Translations under genes and position numbers: made by a program
The notes under the pieces: generated by a model
What the model was told of the DNA's origin: nothing
Database searches by the model: none
The model's input: only the letters and a program-made list of their open reading frames with translations
Shown: positions 57,328 through 64,000 of the stretch, piece by piece
Layout of the letters: the number at the start of each line of letters is the position of its first letter
Position numbering within the stretch: position 1 is the stretch's first letter
Assembly: GCF_030813915.1 (NCBI RefSeq)
Contig: NZ_JAUSUJ010000008.1
Span: forward strand, 1 to 64,000
Direction: 5' to 3'
DNA: 64,000 nt
Source: Rhodoplanes tepidamans
GTDB lineage: Bacteria; Pseudomonadota; Alphaproteobacteria; Rhizobiales; Xanthobacteraceae

Positions 57328-58609
57328 TCTCGCGCTCGAAGCCGCGCTCGACCGGGCGGTAGAAGCTCTGCCGCCCGAGCGCCTCGGGGAAGTAGTCCTG
57401 GCCCGAGAAGGCGTCCGGCGCGTCGTGGTCGTACTGGTAGCCGGCCGCGTAGCCTTCCTGCTGCATCAGCTTGGTCGGCGCGTTGAGGATGTGCTTGGGC
57501 GGCAGCAGCGAGCCGCCCTGCTTGGCGGAGCGCATGGCGGCGCCGTAGGCCTTGTAGGCGGCGTTCGACTTCGGCGCCGTGGCGACGTAGATCACGGCAT
57601 TGGCGATGGCGAGCTCGCCCTCCGGGCTGCCGAGGAAGTCGTAGGCGTCCTTGGCGGCGTTGGCGACGACCAGCGCCTGCGGATCGGCGAGCCCGATGTC
57701 CTCCACGGCCATGCGGACGATGCGGCGGGCGAGGAAGAGCGGATCCTCGCCGGCGTCGACCATGCGGCAGAACCAGTAGAGCGCGGCGTCCGGATCGGAG
57801 CCGCGCACCGCCTTGTGCAGGGCCGAGATCAGGTTGTAGTGGCCGTCCTGGATCTTGTCGTAGATCGGGGCGCGCCGCTGCACGATCTCCTGCAGGGTCG
57901 CGACGTCGAACACCTCGCCGGCGCGGGCGGCGCGCCACACCTCCTCGGCGAGCGTCAGCGAGGCGCGGCCGTCGCCGTCGGCCATGCGCACCAGCGCGGC
58001 GCGTGCCTCCTCGTCGAGCGGCAGCGTGCGACCCTCCACGGCCTCGGCGCGGGCGAGAAGCTTCTCGATCGCGGCGGGATCGAGCGAGCGGAACACCAGC
58101 ACGCGGGCGCGCGACAGAAGCGCGGCGTTGAGCTCGAAGCTCGGATTCTCGGTGGTCGCGCCGACCAGCACGACTGTGCCGTCCTCCATCACGGGCAGGA
58201 AGGAGTCCTGCTGGGCGCGATTGAAGCGATGCACCTCGTCGACGAACAGCAGCGTCCCCTGCCCCGTCTCGCGCCGCTCACGGGCGGCGTCGAACACCTT
58301 CTTCAGATCGGCGACGCCCGAGAACACGGCCGAGATCTGGACGAACTCCAGGTCGGTCGCGTGCGCCAGCAGGCGCGCCACCGTGGTCTTGCCGGTGCCG
58401 GGCGGCCCCCAGAACACCAGCGAGCCGAGCGAGCGCGTCTCGATCATCCGGGTCAGCGCGCCGTCGGGCCCGAGCAGGTGGTCCTGCCCGACCACCTCGG
58501 CAAGGCTCTGCGGCCGCAGCTTGTCGGCGAGCGGACGCGGCGCGTCGTGCTCGAGGCCGGCGGCCGCGAACAGCGAGGGGGACTCGGGCTTCTTGGCGCG
58601 GGGGGCCAT
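57278..58609 (-). CDS. rarA: Replication-associated recombination protein RarA (MgsA)
   Basis: 443 residues. AAA+ ATPase related to clamp loaders that acts at stalled replication forks. Walker A GPPGTGKTT (68-76), Walker B LLFVDEVHRF, sensor 1 GATTENPSF, and the C-terminal tetramerisation region (GGSLLPPKHILNAPTKLM). ATG at 58609; 41 bases separate it from the degQ stop, so the two may be co-transcribed. Confidence 0.95.
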   Translation of the reverse strand: MAPRAKKPESPSLFAAAGLEHDAPRPLADKLRPQSLAEVVGQDHLLGPDGALTRMIETRSLGSLVFWGPPGTGKTTVARLLAHATDLEFVQISAVFSGVADLKKVFDAARERRETGQGTLLFVDEVHRFNRAQQDSFLPVMEDGTVVLVGATTENPSFELNAALLSRARVLVFRSLDPAAIEKLLARAEAVEGRTLPLDEEARAALVRMADGDGRASLTLAEEVWRAARAGEVFDVATLQEIVQRRAPIYDKIQDGHYNLISALHKAVRGSDPDAALYWFCRMVDAGEDPLFLARRIVRMAVEDIGLADPQALVVANAAKDAYDFLGSPEGELAIANAVIYVATAPKSNAAYKAYGAAMRSAKQGGSLLPPKHILNAPTKLMQQEGYAAGYQYDHDAPDAFSGQDYFPEALGRQSFYRPVERGFEREIRKRLEWWAKLRKERG

Positions 58610-58650
58610 GTGCTCTTCCCGACCGGACGAGCGCCGGTCGCGGTCGCCGT

Positions 58651-60051
58651 TTATCCGCCGAACACCACCGAGATCGGCTTGCCGTCGCGCAGGATGGTGA
58701 TGCGCCACAGCCGGAACTGCTGGCCGGCGGCCCGCTCGAGGTCGCGGCTGGAGACGATCTTCTCGCCGTTGATCGCGATCACCACGTCGCCCTTGCGGAA
58801 GCCGAGGCCGCGCGCGGTCGAGTTCTCCTGCACCTCGACCACGGCGCATCCCTGCAGCGTGACGTCGAGGCGCAACTCCTCGGCCAGCGCCGGCGAGAGG
58901 TTCGCCGCCTTGACGCCCTGGAACGGCGAGCGGGTCCGGATGAGGCGCTCGTCGCGCGGCCCGTCGGGCACGTTCTCGAGCGGAATGGCGACCCGGATCT
59001 CGCGACCGCTGCGCAGCACGCCGAGCTGGGTCTGGCCGCCCGTCGCCTTCATGGCGAAGCGGTAGTCGAAGGCGTTGGGGTCGTCGACCTCGGTGCCGTC
59101 GATGGCGACGATCAGGTCGCCGGTGCGCAGGCCCGCGCGGTCCGCCGGGCTCTTCGCCACCACGGTGCCGACCAGCGCGCCGGCCGGCCGCTTGAGCCCG
59201 AACGCCTCGGAGATCTCCGCCGTGACGGCCTGCAGCTTGGCGCCGAGCCAGGGCCGACGCACCACGCTCGACCCGCCCTGCGCCGAGGCGAGGACCACCC
59301 GCACCATGTTGGCGGGAATCGCGAAGCCGATGCCCTGCGAGCCGCCGGAGCGTGAGAAGATCGCCGTGTTGACGCCGATCAGCCGCCCCGACAGGTCGAC
59401 CAGCGCGCCGCCCGAGTTGCCCGGATTGATCGCGGCGTCGGTCTGGATGAAGAACTGGTAGTCGGTGATGCCGACCTGGGTGCGGGCGACCGCCGAGACG
59501 ATGCCGTGCGTCACGGTCTGGCCGACGCCGAACGGGTTGCCGATGGCGAGCACCAGGTCGCCGACCGCGAGACCGTCGGAATCGCCGAACGAGATCGCCG
59601 GGAACTGCTCGCCGGCGTCCTTGAGCCGCAGCACCGCCAGGTCGGAGCGTGCGTCCTTCAGCACGATCTCGGCCTCGAACTCGCGCTTGTCGGCGAGCGA
59701 GACCTTCACCTGGTCCATGTTCTCGATGACGTGGTTGTTGGTCATCACGAGGCCGCTCGGATCGACGATCACGCCGGAGCCGAGCGAGCGCTGCACCTGC
59801 TCCTGCGGGCGGCCGCCGAAGAAGCGGCGGAACACCGGGTCGTCCATCAGCGGATGCCGGTTCTCGACGATGCGGGCCGCGTAGACGTTCACGACCGACG
59901 GGGTGACACGCTTCACCACCGACGAGAAGGACAGCTTCATCTCCTCGGTCGAGGACGGAACCCGGGTGTTCTGGGCCGCGGCCGGCATGGCCGCGAACGC
60001 GGCCAGAAGAACGGCGGCCAACCCCAGGCCCGGACGCACGAAAGACGGCAT
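58651..60051 (-). CDS. degQ: DegQ/HtrA-type periplasmic serine protease
   Basis: 466 residues. Signal peptide (LGLAAVLLAAFAAMPAAA), trypsin-like domain with the triad His107 (NNHVIE), Asp137 (SDLAVL) and Ser213 (GNSGG), then two PDZ domains (from about 275 and 375). Quality-control protease and chaperone in the envelope. GAGGAGT before ATG 60051 sets the start. Positioned after the rplQ/cytochrome region as in related genomes. Confidence 0.94.
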   Translation of the reverse strand: MPSFVRPGLGLAAVLLAAFAAMPAAAQNTRVPSSTEEMKLSFSSVVKRVTPSVVNVYAARIVENRHPLMDDPVFRRFFGGRPQEQVQRSLGSGVIVDPSGLVMTNNHVIENMDQVKVSLADKREFEAEIVLKDARSDLAVLRLKDAGEQFPAISFGDSDGLAVGDLVLAIGNPFGVGQTVTHGIVSAVARTQVGITDYQFFIQTDAAINPGNSGGALVDLSGRLIGVNTAIFSRSGGSQGIGFAIPANMVRVVLASAQGGSSVVRRPWLGAKLQAVTAEISEAFGLKRPAGALVGTVVAKSPADRAGLRTGDLIVAIDGTEVDDPNAFDYRFAMKATGGQTQLGVLRSGREIRVAIPLENVPDGPRDERLIRTRSPFQGVKAANLSPALAEELRLDVTLQGCAVVEVQENSTARGLGFRKGDVVIAINGEKIVSSRDLERAAGQQFRLWRITILRDGKPISVVFGG

Positions 60052-60210
60052 GGCGCGACTCCTCGTCGAAAGCCCGCGAACCATAGAGCCTCGAACCGCT
60101 CAAATGAAGGGCCGCGCACCTCGATGCGTCGCCCGCCGCCGCCCGCCCGCCCGGGTCGGCCGGGTCGGGCATCGCGCGGCGGCGCGAAGACCGCTTCCAC
60201 CGGACGCCGA

Positions 60211-61062
60211 CTACTCGCGGGGCGGCAGGGTGCGCAGATAGGCCACCATGGCGTCGAGGTCGGCCTGGGTCATCCGGGCGTACATCCCGTAGCCCATCGG
60301 CGGCTTGAGCCGGGTGCCGTCGCGCGAGATGCCGTGGGTGATGGCGCGCTTGATCTCGGCGTCGCTCCACGCGCCGAGCCCCTTCTCCGGGTGGGACGTG
60401 ATGTTGCGCGAGACGGCGACGCCCCACGGGCCCTTGAACTCCTGCCGCCCGGTCCCGACGGCCGAGAAGTCCAGCCGCCCCCTGTCGCGCGGCGTGTGGC
60501 ACTCCATGCAGTGGGCGATGGTCACCAGATACTCGCCGAGCTTCACCTTGTCGGCGAGCGAGGCCGGATCGGCCGGCTTCTCGGCTCCCGGAAAGGCCTC
60601 GCGTTCGAACGCCGCCCGGTAGACCGGCGCCTCGACCTTGGTGGGCGAGGACTTCAGGCTCCGCAGATAGACGACGATCGCGCGCGCATCGGCCGGGGTC
60701 AGCACGCCGTAGAACCCGGTGGGCATCGGCGGCGCGAGCGGGATGCCGTTCGGCCGCACGCCCTCGCGCAGCGCCTTCTCGATCTCGGCGTCGCTCCAGG
60801 CGCCGATGCCGTTGGTGCGGTCCGGGGTGATGTTGGAGCCGCGCACCCGGAAGGCCGGCGTGTCGAAGACCGGTGTCCCGCCGCTGAACGCCCGCGCCAT
60901 GTCGGGCCCGTTCGGGCCGATCGGCGTGTGGCAGTTGTGGCAGGTCATCACGGTCTCGACCAGGTAGGCGCCGCGCTCCACCGCCGTCTGGGGCTGCGCC
61001 TGTGCGCAGGCCGTACCGATCACCATCGCCGCCAGCGCCAGGCCGGCCGTCCGTCCGAGCAT
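60211..61062 (-). CDS. Diheme cytochrome c, exported
   Basis: 283 residues. Signal peptide (GLALAAMVIGTACA) followed by two cytochrome c domains with heme sites CHNCH (41-45) and CMECH (about 184-188), and axial Met candidates in each domain. Resembles the cytochrome subunits of membrane dehydrogenases such as the alcohol or gluconate type, but no dehydrogenase gene adjoins. GGAG seven bases before the ATG. It stands between rplQ and degQ, a place where related genomes usually have neither. Confidence 0.9.
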   Translation of the reverse strand: MLGRTAGLALAAMVIGTACAQAQPQTAVERGAYLVETVMTCHNCHTPIGPNGPDMARAFSGGTPVFDTPAFRVRGSNITPDRTNGIGAWSDAEIEKALREGVRPNGIPLAPPMPTGFYGVLTPADARAIVVYLRSLKSSPTKVEAPVYRAAFEREAFPGAEKPADPASLADKVKLGEYLVTIAHCMECHTPRDRGRLDFSAVGTGRQEFKGPWGVAVSRNITSHPEKGLGAWSDAEIKRAITHGISRDGTRLKPPMGYGMYARMTQADLDAMVAYLRTLPPRE

Positions 61063-61283
61063 CGTCTTCTCCCCTGTTCCGCTATGGTCGATTTGTGCGG
61101 CTTATGGGAGAGACGTTCGAATATTCCTCCGCCGGCGTCCACAAGGGCGGATCCGCGACGGGCGCCGCGCGCCGGCGCGGCCGCCCACGGACGACAAACG
61201 CGCCACGGACCGGGTCCGGGCGCGTCTCTCTGAGCGAAACGAGTCGACGGGACCGGCGCGCCCGCAAGCGCGCCGTGCGGCGA

Positions 61284-61703
61284 TCAGGCCGCCTCGGCCT
61301 CGCCGCCCTCGGCGGTCGGGCCCGAATCCTTGCCCTTGGCGGTGACGTCGCGATCGACGAACTCGATCACGCCGACCGGAGCCGAATCGCCGTAGCGGAA
61401 GCCGGCCTTGAGGACGCGGGTGTAGCCGCCCTGGCGGTCCTTGTAGCGCGGGCCGAGCACGTCGAAGAGCTTCTTGACCATGGCGACGTCACGCAGCTCG
61501 GCGATCGCCTGGCGGCGGGCGTGCAGGTCGCCGCGCTTGCCGAGCGTCACCAGCTTCTCGACGATCGGACGCAGGTCCTTCGCCTTCGGCAGGGTGGTGA
61601 CGATCTGCTCGTGCTTGATCAGCGCCGCCGCCATGTTGGCGAACATGGCGCGCCGATGCTCGGAGGTGCGGTTGAGCTTCCGGTGGGCGGAGCCGTGGCG
61701 CAT
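61284..61703 (-). CDS. rplQ: 50S ribosomal protein L17
   Basis: 139 residues. [26 protein letters not shown] is the conserved start; the C-terminus has a typical acidic/Ala-rich tail. Last gene of the alpha-operon, but separated from rpoA by repeat copy 6. GAGG precedes the ATG. The 220 bases downstream, to the cytochrome gene, hold no gene. Confidence 0.97.
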   Translation of the reverse strand: MRHGSAHRKLNRTSEHRRAMFANMAAALIKHEQIVTTLPKAKDLRPIVEKLVTLGKRGDLHARRQAIAELRDVAMVKKLFDVLGPRYKDRQGGYTRVLKAGFRYGDSAPVGVIEFVDRDVTAKGKDSGPTAEGGEAEAA

Positions 61704-61724
61704 GGTCGTATCCTCTTCCTGTCG

Positions 61725-61827
61725 GTCATTCCGGACGCCGCGCAGCGGCGATCCGGAATCCAGTCACATATCTAGGCGCCTGGGGCTTGATTCCGGGTTC
61801 GCGCCTGCCGGCGCGCCCCGGAATGAC
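61725..61827. repeat. REP-like fold-back repeat, copy 6 (between rpoA and rplQ)
   Basis: 103 bp. Outer arms GTCATTCCGG and CCCCGGAATGAC, inner arms GATCCGGAATCC / GATTCCGGGTTCG. It fills almost the whole 128-base gap: 4 bases after the rpoA stop and 21 bases before the rplQ start. Confidence 0.9.
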
Positions 61828-61831
61828 GGCC

Positions 61832-62869
61832 TCAGTAGTGATCCTCGAAGCGCTTGGCGAGCTCCTCGATGTTCTCGGGCGGCCAGCCGGGCACTTCCAT
61901 GCCGAGATGCAGGCCCATCTGCGCCAGCACCTCCTTGATCTCGTTGAGCGACTTGCGGCCGAAGTTCGGCGTCCGCAGCATCTCCGCCTCGGTCTTCTGA
62001 ACGAGGTCGCCGATATAGACGATGTTGTCGTTCTTCAGGCAGTTGGCGGAGCGCACCGACAGCTCAAGCTCGTCGACCTTCTTGAGGAAGGCCGGCGGGA
62101 TGCCGCCGAGGTCGTCGGCCAGCAGCATCGGCTGCTCGGCCCGCTTCGGCTCCTCGAAGTTGACGAAGACGTTGAGCTGATCCTGCAGGATGCGCGCCGC
62201 GTAGGCGAGCGCGTCCTCCGGGCTCACGGCGCCGTTGGTCTCGATCGACATGGTGAGCTTGTCGTAGTCGAGGATCTGGCCCTCGCGGGTGTTCTCGACC
62301 TTGTAGGAGACCTTCTTGACCGGCGAGTACAGGCTGTCGACCGGGATGAGGCCGATCGGCGCGTCCTCCGGCCGGTTGCGCTCGGCCGGCACGTAGCCCT
62401 TGCCGGTGTTGACCGTGAACTCCATGCGGATCTCGGCGCCCTCGTCGAGGTGGCAGAGGATCAGCTCGGGGTTGAGGATCACCACGTCGCCGACGGTCTG
62501 GATGTCGCCGGCGGTGACGACCGCCGGGCCCTGCTTCTTCACCACCATGCGCTTCGGGCCTTCGCCCTGCATCTTGATGGCGATGTCCTTGATGTTCAGC
62601 ACGATGTCGGTGACGTCCTCGCGCACGCCGGCGATCGAGGAGAACTCGTGCAGCACGCCGTCGATGTGCACGGACTGCACGCTCGCCCCCTGCAGGGACG
62701 ACAGCAGGATCCGGCGCAGCGCGTTGCCGAGCGTCAGTCCGAAGCCGCGCTCGAGCGGCTCGGCCACCACGGTCGCCAGGCGCTTGGGATCGGCGCCCGG
62801 GGTGATCTGCAGCTTGTTCGGCCGGATCAGCTCTTGCCAGTTCTTCTGAATTGTCACGTCATCACCCAT
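61832..62869 (-). CDS. rpoA: RNA polymerase alpha subunit
   Basis: 345 residues. N-terminal assembly domain ([19 protein letters not shown]), flexible linker and the C-terminal DNA- and activator-binding domain ([33 protein letters not shown]). Start at ATG 62869 ([11 protein letters not shown]), the form seen in Bradyrhizobium; the GTG four codons later has a better GGGTGA ribosome-binding site and is a real alternative. Confidence 0.97.
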   Translation of the reverse strand: MGDDVTIQKNWQELIRPNKLQITPGADPKRLATVVAEPLERGFGLTLGNALRRILLSSLQGASVQSVHIDGVLHEFSSIAGVREDVTDIVLNIKDIAIKMQGEGPKRMVVKKQGPAVVTAGDIQTVGDVVILNPELILCHLDEGAEIRMEFTVNTGKGYVPAERNRPEDAPIGLIPVDSLYSPVKKVSYKVENTREGQILDYDKLTMSIETNGAVSPEDALAYAARILQDQLNVFVNFEEPKRAEQPMLLADDLGGIPPAFLKKVDELELSVRSANCLKNDNIVYIGDLVQKTEAEMLRTPNFGRKSLNEIKEVLAQMGLHLGMEVPGWPPENIEELAKRFEDHY

Positions 62870-62970
62870 CGGTAGGTGGCGCGGGGGAATTTACGCCGCG
62901 CGTCCCGCTCCGCCCGCGGGACGAAAATGGCGGCGACGGACCGCAACGGTCCGCCGGAGCGATGAATCCG

Positions 62971-63360
62971 TCAGACGCGCCGACGCTTGCGCGGCCGGCA
63001 GCCGTTGTGCGGGATCGGCGTCACGTCGCGGATCGACGTGATGGTGAACCCGGCCGACTGCAGCGCACGGAGCGCCGACTCGCGGCCCGAGCCGGGGCCG
63101 GCGACCTCGACCTCGAGGGTCCGCATGCCGTGCTCCTGGGCCTTGCGGGCGCAATCCTCGGCGGCGATCTGGGCCGCGTAGGGGGTCGACTTGCGCGAGC
63201 CCTTGAAGCCCATCGTGCCGGCCGACGACCACGCGATCGCGTTGCCCTGAGCGTCCGTGATGGTGATCATCGTGTTGTTGAACGACGCGTTCACGTGCGC
63301 GACGCCGGAGGCGATGTTCTTGCGCTCGCGGCGGCGGACGCGGGTGGCTTCTTTTCCCAT
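62971..63360 (-). CDS. rpsK: 30S ribosomal protein S11
   Basis: 129 residues, complete. [22 protein letters not shown] and the C-terminal [18 protein letters not shown] are the family signatures. AGAAGGG eight bases before the ATG. Between rpsM and rpoA in the standard alpha-operon order. Confidence 0.98.
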   Translation of the reverse strand: MGKEATRVRRRERKNIASGVAHVNASFNNTMITITDAQGNAIAWSSAGTMGFKGSRKSTPYAAQIAAEDCARKAQEHGMRTLEVEVAGPGSGRESALRALQSAGFTITSIRDVTPIPHNGCRPRKRRRV

Positions 63361-63429
63361 TGTCGACCCTTCTGCGGCCAGGCTGGCGCGCCCGGCCCGT
63401 CAAGTATCCCTGAGGCCTGCGGCTCTCGC

Positions 63430-63798
<369 letters not shown>

Positions 63799-63937
63799 GG
63801 CCGCAGCTCCTTCTTCCCCCGGCTCAGGCCGGTTAAAACGAATCGGTCTCCGCGCCGCCGATAAGCGCGAAAACGACGCCATTCCCCGACCTCCGGGGCG
63901 CGGCGCCGTCCATGAGTTCTTCCGACTGGGAACGCAG

Positions 63938-63966
63938 TATGTACGGATTCCGAGGGAACCCGTCAA
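63938..63966 (-). promoter_or_regulatory. Sigma-70-type promoter for rpsM-rpsK-rpoA-rplQ
   Basis: On the minus strand TTGACG (63966-63961), a 17-base spacer, and TACATA (63943-63938). This is the best -35/-10 pair in the window. Transcription would begin near 63931, giving a leader of about 130 bases before the rpsM TTG. The upstream gene of the usual order (adk) would lie beyond the window. Confidence 0.65.
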
Positions 63967-64000
63967 CCTCTGCGCGCCCTGCCGGCGCCTGCCCGGGCCT

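Overview
The window is very GC-rich chromosomal DNA from an alphaproteobacterium, most likely the Hyphomicrobiales (Rhizobiales), near the Bradyrhizobium/Rhodopseudomonas/Rhodoplanes groups. The evidence is conserved gene order (serS-surE; tatA, tatB-tatC; scpA-scpB; nagZ; SPOR protein; argS; dgt/erpA; pcm-tolC-popZ; rpsM-rpsK-rpoA-rplQ followed by degQ, rarA and a pseudouridine synthase), a fused transaldolase/glucose-6-phosphate isomerase, PopZ, an HWE-family kinase with PFxFATGY-type receivers, and several TctC (Bug-type) binding proteins. I see no rRNA, tRNA, CRISPR array, prophage or transposase gene.

Layout. 0.4-0.8 kb: a single-domain response regulator. 1-14 kb: a leftward housekeeping stretch (surE, serS, Tat translocase, ScpAB, nagZ, a SPOR protein, argS, dgt), then rightward erpA. 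14.8-24 kb: accessory DNA with two orphan TctC proteins, a GAF-GGDEF cyclase, a head-to-head HxlR regulator/SDR pair that both lost their 5' ends, and an RND efflux pump with its adaptor. 24-31 kb: exonuclease III, a VapBC-type toxin-antitoxin pair, a Sel1-repeat protein, ilvD, a 3-methyladenine glycosylase, an epimerase-like protein and GlnK. 30.7-42.6 kb: the valS / popZ-tolC-pcm housekeeping block, with a catabolic cassette (GntR regulator, aldehyde dehydrogenase, epimerase, TctC, MFS) between valS and popZ. 42.8-50.7 kb: a DedA protein and a leftward pentose-phosphate operon (tal-pgi, gnd, zwf, pgl, MBL hydrolase). 50.9-54 kb: an HWE kinase with its receiver, and a YeeE/YedE sulfur-transport pair. 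54-61 kb: pseudouridine synthase, YcaQ, RarA, DegQ, a diheme cytochrome c. 61.3-64 kb: rplQ, rpoA, rpsK and rpsM behind a good sigma-70-like promoter.

Six copies of a ~105-bp fold-back repeat (bounded by GTCATTCCGGGGC and its inverse) lie between genes, three of them inside apparent operons. Other points of interest are the deletion scar at 18.63 kb, a dyad resembling sulfide-sensor operators before the YeeE pair, locally AT-richer patches inside serS and dgt, and two PFxF(A/T)TGY receivers that may feed the alphaproteobacterial general stress response. I did not find a clearly new multi-gene system.
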